In this document: piece after piece, positions 43,552 through 51,864 of the stretch
Numbering within the stretch: the first letter of the stretch is position 1
Layout: each line of letters opens with the position of its first letter
NCBI RefSeq assembly: GCF_019966595.1
Contig: NZ_JAINFJ010000001.1
Location: forward strand, 496,001-560,000
Reading direction: 5' to 3'
Origin: Oricola indica
GTDB lineage: Bacteria > Pseudomonadota > Alphaproteobacteria > Rhizobiales > Rhizobiaceae
Length of the DNA stretch: 64,000 nucleotides
Translations under genes and position numbers: made by a program
Notes under the pieces: model-generated
Told to the model about the DNA's origin: nothing
The model's input: only the letters and a program-made list of their open reading frames with translations
Database searches by the model: none

Positions 43552-44444
43552 GCGTCCTTCAATCGACCGGCGACCGTCGAGGCGCATTTCAGCAGCGCTT
43601 CGATGACCGGCGTGCGCGGCTCGCGCTCGTCTGCGACCGCGCCAATCATCTGGATCGCATCGGGCTCGGACAGCGGTATCGCCCGGATCGTTCCCGCCTC
43701 GTTGAAGATCGCCGCCACTTTGGCCGGCAGGATCGAGGACCACACGCCACCGAGCACATGCGAGACAAGCGCGATCATGGAATCGGACTCGAGCACAGGC
43801 TTCGCCTCGACGCCGACTTCCTCGAAATAATGATTGATGATGCGGCGATTCTGCATGTCGGGCGTCAGCAGGCAGAGCGGCGTTTGGCTGACCTCGCTCC
43901 ACGTCACCGTCGGCCGATCCGCGAAGAGTTCGGGAACGGCGGTCACGAACATGTAGCGTTCTTCGTAAAGGGGGACGACCGAAACGCGACCCAGTGGCTC
44001 GTTGGCGAGATAGGTGATGCCGACATCGACTTCGAGATTGTCGATCAGTTCGAGGATTTCGGCCGAAGTTCGCGACAACACCATGAAGGTGACGCTGGGA
44101 TGCAGCGCATGAAACGCCGCCGTCAGCTCGCGCACCATCGGCAAAGCCGTCGGGATCGCCGCGATGCGAACGCGCCCGAGCAGCCCGTGCCGCGCGGCGC
44201 GGATTTCCATGCGCATGGCGCGCGCGTCGCCGACGATCCGCCGGGCCCAGTCACGCACACGCTCGCCTTCCGGCGTCAGCCCCTGGTAGCGCGATCCGCG
44301 CTGCACGAGCTTGACGCCAAGCTGGTCCTCCAGCTGCTTGATGGAAGCCGACAGCGTCGGCTGACTGACATTGCAGGCTTGGGCCGCCTTGCCGAAATGC
44401 TGCTCGCGCGCGAGCGCCAGGAAGAATTCAAGCTTGTCGATCAT
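43548..44444 (-). CDS. LysR-type regulator of the fds operon
   Basis: 298 residues. The N-terminal helix-turn-helix (FFLALAREQHFGKAAQACNVSQPTLSASIKQLED) is followed by a two-lobed effector domain. It lies directly upstream of fdsG on the same strand, the standard place for FdsR, which controls formate dehydrogenase in response to formate or related metabolites. The effector is inferred from position only. Confidence 0.9.
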   Translation of the reverse strand: MIDKLEFFLALAREQHFGKAAQACNVSQPTLSASIKQLEDQLGVKLVQRGSRYQGLTPEGERVRDWARRIVGDARAMRMEIRAARHGLLGRVRIAAIPTALPMVRELTAAFHALHPSVTFMVLSRTSAEILELIDNLEVDVGITYLANEPLGRVSVVPLYEERYMFVTAVPELFADRPTVTWSEVSQTPLCLLTPDMQNRRIINHYFEEVGVEAKPVLESDSMIALVSHVLGGVWSSILPAKVAAIFNEAGTIRAIPLSEPDAIQMIGAVADEREPRTPVIEALLKCASTVAGRLKDA

Positions 44445-44558
44445 GGCGCGGGACCGCCTTTCGGTTCACGCCGACCTATCGCAAATCGAAAAGCCCGCCG
44501 CAACGACGGTTGTCAGGCGTAGAGCCCGCGAAGTGCCGTCGTCGCGCCGCCTGCCCGA

Positions 44559-45455
44559 TCAGCCGGCGTTCCCGGCGATCCATGTCGCATTGGCGTTGAT
44601 GCCGCCGAGCGGGAAGAAATGCGCCTTGGCGATCAGGCTGTCGGGATGGTCAGCGGCATAGGCGGCAAGATCGGACACGACCTCTGTCGGCTCGTAGGGA
44701 AGCAACAGCTTCGAGACATCCATCGCCCGTTTCTGCAACACCTTGAGCGACGGTCCGACGCCGCAGGCGACCGCATATTTCAGCAGGGTCTGCAGCTTTG
44801 CGGGTCCGGCGATCCCGACATGGATCGGCAGGGTGATGCCCTCGTCGCGAAGCCGCTCTGCCCATGCAATGACCGGACGGGCGTCAAAAGCGAACTGCGT
44901 GACGATCGCCATCTCGGCATCGGTCTTTTCGGACCATGCCTGCTTCCAGCGCAAAGCCGCATCGACCTCACGGGTCGAGCCGTCCGGATCGATATCCCGG
45001 TTGCCTTCCGGATGTCCCGCGACATGCAAACGCTTGAAACCATGCGTGTCGAACAGACCGGTCTCGATCAGCCCGATGGAACTGTCGAACGCGCCATAGG
45101 GCTTTTCCACGCCGCCGGCGAGCAGCAGCGCCTGCTCGACGCCAGCCTCGCCGCGATAGCGTGCGATCCAGTCCTCAAGCGTCGCCCGATCCTGGATGAT
45201 GCGTGCGGGAAAATGCGGCATGACGGCAAAGCCGTCGCCTGCAAGCCTCTTCGCCGTATCGACCATATCCTCGATCGGCGTGCCCTCGATATGCGCGATG
45301 TAGACCCGCGTGCCAGCCGGCAGCAGCGCCTTGAAATCGGAAACCTTGGCGGCCGTGCGCGGCATCACCTCGATGGAAAAGCCGTCGAGAAAATTCCCAA
45401 GCGGATAAGCCGACGCCGCCTTCTCTGACTTTCCACGATTCAGGATGTTGAGCAT
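44559..45455 (-). CDS. Methylenetetrahydrofolate reductase-like protein (paralogue 2)
   Basis: 298 residues of an MTHFR-type barrel: FSIEVMPRTA, VMPHFPAR, LLLAGGVEKPYG, AGHPEGNRDI, IVTQFAFDARP and HVGIAGPA. It is a clear paralogue of the protein at 5156 but has a different N-terminus and no tail. Beside a LigM-like O-demethylase it resembles the ligM-metF pairing known from Sphingobium SYK-6, where MetF recycles methyl-THF. ATG 45455 has GGAGGAG upstream. A TGTGTACACA box lies 31 bp upstream. Confidence 0.87.
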   Translation of the reverse strand: MLNILNRGKSEKAASAYPLGNFLDGFSIEVMPRTAAKVSDFKALLPAGTRVYIAHIEGTPIEDMVDTAKRLAGDGFAVMPHFPARIIQDRATLEDWIARYRGEAGVEQALLLAGGVEKPYGAFDSSIGLIETGLFDTHGFKRLHVAGHPEGNRDIDPDGSTREVDAALRWKQAWSEKTDAEMAIVTQFAFDARPVIAWAERLRDEGITLPIHVGIAGPAKLQTLLKYAVACGVGPSLKVLQKRAMDVSKLLLPYEPTEVVSDLAAYAADHPDSLIAKAHFFPLGGINANATWIAGNAG

Positions 45456-45485
45456 GGCCGTGTCTCCTCCACACAAATCAGCGAA

Positions 45486-45495
45486 TGTGTACACA
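45486..45495. promoter_or_regulatory. GntR-type operator before the MetF paralogue
   Basis: TGTGTACACA is a perfect palindrome 31 bp before the start codon. It is the same distance as the TGTATACA box before the LigM-like gene and is related in sequence to the three other boxes of this cluster. Confidence 0.5.
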
Positions 45496-45568
45496 CAGAG
45501 CTTCGCGCCATGCAGAAGCTCTTATAAAGAGCCATATAGCGCAGTTTTTCTCATAATGCGAGAATTTT

Positions 45569-45576
45569 TGTATACA
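45569..45576. promoter_or_regulatory. TGTATACA box, second site before the MetF paralogue
   Basis: TTTGTATACATA contains the palindromic TGTATACA core shared with sites at 47116 and 48985. It sits between the terminator of the LigM-like gene and the MetF gene. A 15-bp palindrome, GCTCTTATAAAGAGC (45518-45532), lies between the two boxes. Confidence 0.5.
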
Positions 45577-45604
45577 TAGCCTTGGCAATAGCCCGCGACC
45601 GACG

Positions 45605-45633
45605 AAAAAAGGCGGCGCCGAAGCGCCGCCTTT
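45605..45633 (-). terminator. Rho-independent terminator of the LigM-like gene
   Basis: On the minus strand GGCGGCGC-TTCG-GCGCCGCC is followed by TTTTTT. It is an 8-bp GC stem with a UUCG tetraloop and a perfect U-run, 45 bp after the stop codon. A second small hairpin (45639-45655) precedes it. It implies that the MetF gene downstream uses its own promoter. Confidence 0.9.
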
Positions 45634-45676
45634 CCCGTCCCGGCCTGAAGCCGGGCAAATTTCTGTTCCGAGGCCG

Positions 45677-47086
45677 TCAGGACTGCTTGGTGCGCCAGCT
45701 GTCCGCATAGTTTTCGCGGGCTTCGGCAGCATAAGGCGTCGGCGACACGCGAACACGGATCTCGGTCTGCTGGTGTTCTTCGGTCGAGGTCTTGCCGGTC
45801 GTTTCCGGTTCGCCCCATTTCATGGTCAGGACATCGCCAACTTCGACGGACTGATCCACCACGCCCAGCGACAGCAGGCAGCGCTCGTTGAACGAGTAAC
45901 CGTTGAACATCGACATGCCGACCATTTTGTCGCCCTGCATGACCATGTCGGCCGAGGAGGAGGCGTAGTTGGGCTGCGGGAAGTCGATCCACTTGTAGGG
46001 CGTACCCTGCTCGAAGGCCGACGCGATGACCTTCAGCACGTCCTCCTTGTTCCACTCGAAGGTGACCTTCTTGCGGTTGGAGGCAGAGCCTTTCATCTTC
46101 ACCAGGGCGTCCTTGCCGATGAAGTCGTCTTTCTTCCAGCCGATGTAGAAGTCGTAGCCCAGTTCGAACGGGTTGACGTAGTAGTCTTCGATGTTGTCCG
46201 AAACGAACGAACCACCGATAGCGCCCGCTGCCTCGTACATGTCAGCGCCCAGCCATTCGCGATAGTCGGCCACCATGCCGTCGCCGGTATAGATGCCCGG
46301 CAGCGGAGACGGAATCCAGCCGGACTCCAGCGTGTTGGTCGAATAGGCGCGGCTGCCGCACTGAACGAGATTCACACCGGCATCCTTCGCCGCCTGCATA
46401 ATCGTCGAGTGAATGTAGTCCTTGTCCTTGTAGGGACCCCAGACTTCGAGACCCGGCGCGCCGGACATGCCGTGGCGCAGCGCCTGAACGCGCTTGGAGC
46501 CGATATTGATCCAGTCGACGTGGAAGAACTTGATCTCCGGGATCGGTCCGCCGTTCATCTTCTCGAAGATCTTCGGCGCGTCCGGACCCTGGATCTGGAA
46601 GCGATAATGCTCGCGCAGCACGCGCTCACCCTCGGGGCGCGACGGCGAACGCGGATCGTACCGCAGACGAACGTTCCACTTGCCCCAGGAGGCAGAGAAC
46701 ATCAGCCAGTTCGACGTCGGCGCGCGGCCGACAAGGATGTATTTGTCTTCACGCTCGCGGAAAATGATGTGATCGCCGATCACATGCCCTGCCGGCGTCA
46801 CGGGCACATAGTGCTTGGCGCGGTTCAGGTTGAAGTTCGAGAACGAGTTGATGCCGTGATAGGCAAGAAACTCGGTCGCCTGCGGTCCTTCGACGATTAA
46901 CTCGTCCATGTGGTGCGACTGGTCGAAGAGAACCGCGGAATCGCGCCATGCGCGCTGTTCGTCGCGCCAGTTTGAAAACTCCGGCGCAACGACCGGGTAT
47001 ACATACATACCGATTTTGGAGTCGCGCAGCATCTGAACCGGATTGCCGGATTCCTTCATTGCTGCGGCCAGTGACGAATTCGACAT
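45677..47086 (-). CDS. LigM/DesA-like tetrahydrofolate-dependent O-demethylase
   Basis: 469 residues, GcvT superfamily. The opening GNPVQMLRDSKIGMYVYPVVAPEFSNWRDEQRAWRDSAVLFDQSHHMDEL is the characteristic start of vanillate/syringate O-demethylases, and the length fits LigM (about 470) rather than DmdA (about 370) or GcvT. Such enzymes transfer an aromatic ether methyl group to THF, giving 5-methyl-THF. A phenolic ring substrate is therefore likely, but the specific one is not readable. The start at 47086 is favoured over 47092 by GGGAGG spacing. A GTATAC box lies 30 bp upstream. Confidence 0.82.
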   Translation of the reverse strand: MSNSSLAAAMKESGNPVQMLRDSKIGMYVYPVVAPEFSNWRDEQRAWRDSAVLFDQSHHMDELIVEGPQATEFLAYHGINSFSNFNLNRAKHYVPVTPAGHVIGDHIIFREREDKYILVGRAPTSNWLMFSASWGKWNVRLRYDPRSPSRPEGERVLREHYRFQIQGPDAPKIFEKMNGGPIPEIKFFHVDWINIGSKRVQALRHGMSGAPGLEVWGPYKDKDYIHSTIMQAAKDAGVNLVQCGSRAYSTNTLESGWIPSPLPGIYTGDGMVADYREWLGADMYEAAGAIGGSFVSDNIEDYYVNPFELGYDFYIGWKKDDFIGKDALVKMKGSASNRKKVTFEWNKEDVLKVIASAFEQGTPYKWIDFPQPNYASSSADMVMQGDKMVGMSMFNGYSFNERCLLSLGVVDQSVEVGDVLTMKWGEPETTGKTSTEEHQQTEIRVRVSPTPYAAEARENYADSWRTKQS

Positions 47087-47115
47087 TTGCATTCCTCCCG
47101 TCTGTGAAGCTGTCG

Positions 47116-47123
47116 TGTATACA
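47116..47123. promoter_or_regulatory. TGTATACA box before the LigM-like gene
   Basis: The palindromic core TGTATACA lies in the divergent region between the LigM-like gene (30 bp to its start) and the EamA transporter gene. It is a candidate operator of the GntR regulator at 48237. Confidence 0.55.
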
Positions 47124-47311
47124 TTCTGTGCCGGATACGACGCGTCGTTGCAAGCAAATTCCGCTTGCCTGCGCCGATTCGTCTCTCCTTCAGGGGTCGG
47201 GAAACCGAAACGGCGAAATGTCATCGTGACAATGATTGCGTTGCCGCCACATGGCCTCGCGCCTAGAAGCGGGACAACCATCGACACCAATCAGCGGTCA
47301 GCGATAATCCC

Positions 47312-48232
47312 ATGTCCCGATCGCCAAGCAAGGGCATCGCCTTCGCCTTCATATGCCTAGCGATCCTCGCGGTGATGCCGATCCTGGCGGATTCCCGCCC
47401 AGCTGGTGCCGACGGGCTGACATTCTCGATCTGGCTGACCTTCTGGCAGCTGCTCGCGGGCTTGCCTCTGTTCATCGCAGAGACCCGCAGCGGAAAGGCC
47501 GTTCCGACCGGGCGGTTGAGCGGACGGACAACGGCCGTCGCCCTTCTGACCGGCGCGATCTTCGGCTTGTCGACCTACATGTATGTGGTCGCCGCGAGAC
47601 AGGCCGGGCCGGTCAGCATGGTCATCGCCCTGCAATCCTACCCTCTCTTCGCCATCCTCATCGAGGCGATCTTCCTGGGAAAACGAAAGACACGCACCGA
47701 ATTGGGCTTCACGGCGCTGCTGCTCGCCGCCCTCTTCTACCTGACGACCGAAGGCACGTTCCGCATCACCGACATTTCCTGGTGGTCGGCCTATGCGCTC
47801 TGCATTCCGCTGCTCTGGAGCATCGCGCATATCCTGTTGCGGCAGATACTCGCCGAGACGGATATCACGCCGAACCAGGTGACCGTATCGCGGCTGGTCA
47901 TCTCCGGCGTGTTCATGCTGGCCGTCTACGCGCTTGTGGGCGCGCCGGGCACACTGGTCGCGTCCATGACCGATTTCGCGTTCCAGCGCGCCGCGCTGCT
48001 GCTTGGCGTCGCCTATTACCTCGAACTGGTCCTTTGGTTCCACGCCATGCGCCACATCGACGTTTCTGTGGCGAGTTCCGTCACGGTGCCGACGCCAGCC
48101 GTCACGATGTTGATAACAGTGCTGGTGCTCGGCGGAACCGTGGAAACCTACCAGGTTCTGGCGATGATCGTGATCGGGGTCGCGCTCTACGGCCTGCTGC
48201 TTGCCGGCAAGCGGGCGCGGACCGCACCCTAA
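47312..48232 (+). CDS. EamA/DMT-family transporter
   Basis: 306 residues and ten predicted helices in two EamA repeats (AISLAFI-type first helix, VIALQSYPLFAILIEAIFLGKRKT; second repeat with ASSVTVPTPAVTMLITVLVLGG). It is divergent from the LigM-like gene across a 225-bp region with the TGTATACA box, so it may move the methoxylated substrate or its product. That link is positional only. It ends four bases from the convergent gntR gene. Confidence 0.85.
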   Translation: MSRSPSKGIAFAFICLAILAVMPILADSRPAGADGLTFSIWLTFWQLLAGLPLFIAETRSGKAVPTGRLSGRTTAVALLTGAIFGLSTYMYVVAARQAGPVSMVIALQSYPLFAILIEAIFLGKRKTRTELGFTALLLAALFYLTTEGTFRITDISWWSAYALCIPLLWSIAHILLRQILAETDITPNQVTVSRLVISGVFMLAVYALVGAPGTLVASMTDFAFQRAALLLGVAYYLELVLWFHAMRHIDVSVASSVTVPTPAVTMLITVLVLGGTVETYQVLAMIVIGVALYGLLLAGKRARTAP

Positions 48233-48236
48233 CCCC

Positions 48237-48986
48237 TCAGGCGACGACGAGGGCAAGCCCCGGCACACGCTCGATCAGGCTGCGGTCTTCCAGCAGGACA
48301 TATTCGATATTGCGCCGCGCGATCCGCGCATGCTCGCGCGCGAGCGCTTCGGCGCGCGCGCCTTCGCGTGCCGCGATCGCCTGGACAATGGCGCGATGCT
48401 GTTCCTGCGCGATGTTGAGCGAACGGCGGAAGGCGGCGATGTCGGTCTTGTCGGGCAGGAAGGCGGAGGGCGAAGCAAACGGCAGGCGCGCCGCACGCTC
48501 GACTTCCTTCTCGACGATCTTGCTGCCCGAAAGCGCCGCCAGCTCCGCATGGAAACGGGCGTTCAGCTCGGAATAGGCCTCGAACTCGACCTCACCCGGA
48601 TTGGCGCCGAAAACGCCGTCCAGCTCCTTCACGACCGCCTGGATCGAGGCCATCGCCTCGGGCTTGACCCCACGCTCCGCCGCCAGCCGCGCCGCCGTAC
48701 CCTCAAGCACGCCGCGTATCTCGATGGCGTCGATAACGTCGGCGAAGGAGAACTGCCGCACCACGAAACCGCCGCTGCGGGCGCGCTCGAGCAGGCCTTC
48801 TTCGGCAAGCCGCGACATCGCATCGCGCAGCGGAGTCCGCGAGATTTCCAACTCCTCGGCCAAGGGCACTTCGTACAGGCGCGTCCCACCCGGCAGCTCG
48901 CCGCCGAGGATCTTCTTGCGCAACTCGATGACCGTACGCGTCGCATGCGTCTTGCTGGCTGCCTGCTTCATGATCTTGCGGCCCAT
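48237..48986 (-). CDS. GntR-family regulator (FadR/VanR, FCD domain)
   Basis: 249 residues. A winged helix-turn-helix (LPGGTRLYEVPLAEELEISRTPLRDAMSRLAEEGLLERARSGGFVV) is followed by an all-helical FCD effector domain with acidic and histidine metal-type positions (FHAELAALSG). The ATG at 48986 sits inside a perfect ATGTATACAT palindrome, so autoregulation by roadblock is likely; a start at 48971 would place the box just upstream. The same core appears before the LigM-like and MetF genes. Confidence 0.87.
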   Translation of the reverse strand: MGRKIMKQAASKTHATRTVIELRKKILGGELPGGTRLYEVPLAEELEISRTPLRDAMSRLAEEGLLERARSGGFVVRQFSFADVIDAIEIRGVLEGTAARLAAERGVKPEAMASIQAVVKELDGVFGANPGEVEFEAYSELNARFHAELAALSGSKIVEKEVERAARLPFASPSAFLPDKTDIAAFRRSLNIAQEQHRAIVQAIAAREGARAEALAREHARIARRNIEYVLLEDRSLIERVPGLALVVA

Positions 48987-48994
48987 GTATACAT
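48985..48994. promoter_or_regulatory. ATGTATACAT operator at the gntR start codon
   Basis: A perfect 10-bp palindrome overlaps the first codon of the GntR gene, the best copy of the box shared by this cluster. The GTATAC core is typical of FCD-type GntR operators. Confidence 0.6.
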
Positions 48995-49049
48995 TTTCGT
49001 TATTAAGCACGTATTTCGGTGCCGATGGCAACCACGGGTTTCCCAACGG

Positions 49050-49745
49050 TCAGCGGAACCGCGCGATCCACGTCGAGATGGCCGCGACGACCTCATCCGG
49101 CCGCTCCACCGGCGCAAAATGCCCCGCATCCTCGATGATGGCGATTTCGCTGTCGGGCACGGCCGCGGCGATTTCCTCATGCTGCGCAATCGGGCTCCAG
49201 CCATCCTGCGACGCGGCGATCAGAAGAACGGGGCAGCGGATTTCACCCAGATAGGCGCTGGCGTTGGGCCGGCCCAAAAGGGCGCGCATCTGGCGTTCAT
49301 GCATGTCCGCATCCGCCCGCAGGACCATCGCCCGCAATGCCCCCATCACCGTTTCGTCCGAAACGCGGGCGGGATCGACCATCGGCGGAAGCCATGTGTC
49401 GGCCAGTTTCTCCATGCTCTCATGGCCGAGATCGATCATCGCCTGGCGCTTGGCGTCCTCGCCCTCGCGCCGGGGGTGATGTCCTGTATTGGCGAGGACG
49501 AGACCGGCGATCCGCTCCGGCGCCTGATGCGCCATTTCCATGGCGATACGCCCTCCCATGGAGTGGCCGACGGCGATAAGCGGGCCGTCCGTCGCACCAA
49601 GCAGATCGCGCGCCATGCCGTCGATTGACGTTCCCTGCCGCAGATCGGCTTTATGGATGGCGAAATCGGCCGACAGGGCGTCCGCAACCGGCTGCCAGAC
49701 GATATCGTCGGACAGCAGTCCGGGGATCAGTACAACGGTGGTCAT
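49050..49745 (-). CDS. Alpha/beta hydrolase
   Basis: 231 residues. The nucleophile elbow GHSMGG and the C-terminal DAGHFAPVERP histidine motif define the fold, with a late acid before it (DGWSP). It resembles esterases and C-C or lactone hydrolases of catabolic clusters; the substrate is unknown. ATG 49745 has AGGAAG upstream. It is the last gene of the operon that begins at the acyl-CoA dehydrogenase, after a 90-bp gap. Confidence 0.85.
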   Translation of the reverse strand: MTTVVLIPGLLSDDIVWQPVADALSADFAIHKADLRQGTSIDGMARDLLGATDGPLIAVGHSMGGRIAMEMAHQAPERIAGLVLANTGHHPRREGEDAKRQAMIDLGHESMEKLADTWLPPMVDPARVSDETVMGALRAMVLRADADMHERQMRALLGRPNASAYLGEIRCPVLLIAASQDGWSPIAQHEEIAAAVPDSEIAIIEDAGHFAPVERPDEVVAAISTWIARFR

Positions 49746-49835
49746 GGATGGTCTTCCTGGATCGGTTCGCTCAATCGGCCCGACCCAATACACGGACGCG
49801 CCCGGAGAGGAAACCGTTACGCCGTCCGTTCCGTC

Positions 49836-50696
49836 TCAACACACGGTGCGGAAACGCTCCACGCACATATCCAGCACGTCGCCGGGATCGCGCAGCCACC
49901 AGTTGTTCGCGGAGAAGATCTCGACCTCGCAAAGCCCGTCATAACCGGCCGCCTCGACCGCACCCCGCAGCGCCTTCAGGTCGGCGACGCCATCGCCCAT
50001 CATGCCCCGGTCGAGCAGCACGTCACGCGTTTCCGCCAGCCAGTCGCAGAGATGATAGCCGAAGATCCGGCTCTTGCCCGCGCGCAGCAATTCGTCGGGC
50101 AGCGAGGTGTCCCACCACACATGGTAGACATCGATGGCGACGCCGACGGCAGGATGCGCGATCGCGTCGCACAGATCGACGGCATCGCGCAGCGTGACGA
50201 GACAGGACCTGTCGCCGCCATAGACCGGATGAAGCGGCTCCAGCGCCAGCCGAACATTGCGTTCGGCCGCATAGGACGCGGCCTCGGCGACATGGTCGGC
50301 GACCAGCTTCAGGCTTTCCGCCATGCCGCGCGTGCCCGGCTCCACACCCCCGGTGACGATCGTCAGTACCGGAGCGCCCAGCCCCGCCGCCATGTCTATG
50401 GACGCGCGGAAATCGTCCATGATCGCCGCCCGTGTCGGCAACGCCAAGGGGCCGGTCAGAAAGGGCGTCCGGCAAAGCCCGACAACCTGCATGCCGGAGG
50501 CGCGCACGCGCTCACCGATCTCCACCGCCCGGTCGCCGATCTCTCGGCGCCAGAACACGATACCGCCGAAGCCGCGTTCCGCGCAGGCGTCGATCACCTT
50601 CTCGACCGGCCAGCCGGCGCCCTGCCCGTCCACATTGTGCCCGAGCGTCGCCGTGTTCAGCGCCAGCATGGAATGATCGTTGGAGAAATCCCGCAT
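49836..50696 (-). CDS. Sugar phosphate isomerase/epimerase-type TIM barrel
   Basis: 286 residues of an AP-endonuclease-2-like barrel (LALNTATLGHN, LEPLHPVYGGDRSC, VAIDVYHVWWD, GYDGLCEVEIFS) as in IolE, hydroxypyruvate isomerase and xylose isomerase relatives. The Glu/Asp/His metal residues are visible. It probably isomerises or dehydrates a sugar-like intermediate. It follows the DUF993 gene by nine bases; I recall these two families occurring together in sugar-catabolism clusters. Confidence 0.82.
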   Translation of the reverse strand: MRDFSNDHSMLALNTATLGHNVDGQGAGWPVEKVIDACAERGFGGIVFWRREIGDRAVEIGERVRASGMQVVGLCRTPFLTGPLALPTRAAIMDDFRASIDMAAGLGAPVLTIVTGGVEPGTRGMAESLKLVADHVAEAASYAAERNVRLALEPLHPVYGGDRSCLVTLRDAVDLCDAIAHPAVGVAIDVYHVWWDTSLPDELLRAGKSRIFGYHLCDWLAETRDVLLDRGMMGDGVADLKALRGAVEAAGYDGLCEVEIFSANNWWLRDPGDVLDMCVERFRTVC

Positions 50697-50705
50697 CGGA
50701 CCGGG

Positions 50706-51854
50706 TCAGGCGCCGTAGACGGCGAGCAGCTTGCGCATGCGATCCGCCGCGCGTTCCGCGTCCGCCAGCAGTCCGCACTGGTCGGCCAGCCGGAACACCT
50801 CCACGAAATAGGGCAATGGCCGCATCGCCTGCGCTCCGTTCAGCATCACGAAATGGTCCTGGAAGCCATTGAGCCAGGCCAGGAAAACCACGCCGGTCTT
50901 GTAGTATTGCGTGGGCGCGCGGAAAATCAGGCGCGCGAGCGGGACGGTCGGATCGAGCGTTTCGCGGAACGCGGCGGCGTCGCCAGCGGACAATCTGGAA
51001 ATCGCGTGGGCGGCAGCCGGCGCGAGCGGGTCGAAAATCCCGAGCAGCGCATGCGAGAAGCCCTCCGCGTCGCCTTCGATCAACTCCGGATAGTTGAAAT
51101 CGTCGCCCGTATACATCTTGACGCCGGCCGGCAGTCTCCGGCGCATCAGGATTTCCTTGTCCTTGTCGAGCAGGGAAATCTTGATGCCGTCCACCTTGTC
51201 GATATTCTCGGAAATGATGGAAAGGCAGGTCTCGAGCGCGCTCTCGAAACGGTCGGTGCCCCAATAGCCTTTCAGCGCGGGGTCGAACATGTCGCCGAGC
51301 CAATGCAGGATGACCGGCTCGTCGCACCGCGCCAGCGCGTCGCGATAGACGGAAATGTAGTCCTCCGGCGATGTCGCGACTTTCGCCAGCGCCCGGCTGG
51401 CCATCAGGATCAGGCGGCCGCCGACGGCCTGGATCGCCTCGATCTGCTCGAAATAGGCGCGCCGCACATCGTCGAGATCGCGTGCATCGGATGCCGCCAG
51501 TTGATCGGTGCCGCAGCCGTTGAAGACGAGCGCGTCGGGCAGTTCGGCCTTGGTGCGGCGGATCAGGTCCAGCGCACCGGGCCAGTCGAGCCCCATGCCG
51601 CGCTGGGCGGTATCCATGGCTTCCGCGATACCGAGACCGAGCGAGTCGAGATGACGACGGAAGGCCATCGTCGCCTCCCAGTCCACGGTCGCAGGCCCCG
51701 ACGGATCGTTGGCCGTGAACGGGTCCGCGACGACATGCGCGGCCGAAAAGACAGTGCGTGCGGCGTCCGGCCCGAGTGTCGCGGTCGGAACGGACTTGCC
51801 GCTCATCGCATATTCGACGGTGGCGCCGGTTTCGTCCGGCAGCATGATTTTCAT
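50706..51854 (-). CDS. DUF993 protein, dihydrodipicolinate synthase superfamily
   Basis: 382 residues. It is a DapA-like barrel by the segments VFNGCGTDQLAA, LILMASRALAKVA, VILHWLGDMFDPALKGYWG and GIKISLLDKDKE, where the lysine in GIKIS would be the Schiff-base residue. DUF993 members are aldolase- or dehydratase-like proteins without an agreed substrate. ATG 51854 has GAGGAGG upstream. Third gene of the five-gene operon. Confidence 0.8.
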   Translation of the reverse strand: MKIMLPDETGATVEYAMSGKSVPTATLGPDAARTVFSAAHVVADPFTANDPSGPATVDWEATMAFRRHLDSLGLGIAEAMDTAQRGMGLDWPGALDLIRRTKAELPDALVFNGCGTDQLAASDARDLDDVRRAYFEQIEAIQAVGGRLILMASRALAKVATSPEDYISVYRDALARCDEPVILHWLGDMFDPALKGYWGTDRFESALETCLSIISENIDKVDGIKISLLDKDKEILMRRRLPAGVKMYTGDDFNYPELIEGDAEGFSHALLGIFDPLAPAAAHAISRLSAGDAAAFRETLDPTVPLARLIFRAPTQYYKTGVVFLAWLNGFQDHFVMLNGAQAMRPLPYFVEVFRLADQCGLLADAERAADRMRKLLAVYGA

Positions 51855-51864
51855 GACGTCCTCC

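Noticed and set aside
46995-47006. Another GTATACAT string within the LigM-like gene
   Set aside because: It encodes the conserved MYVYPVV segment, so codon constraints explain it; not counted as an operator.
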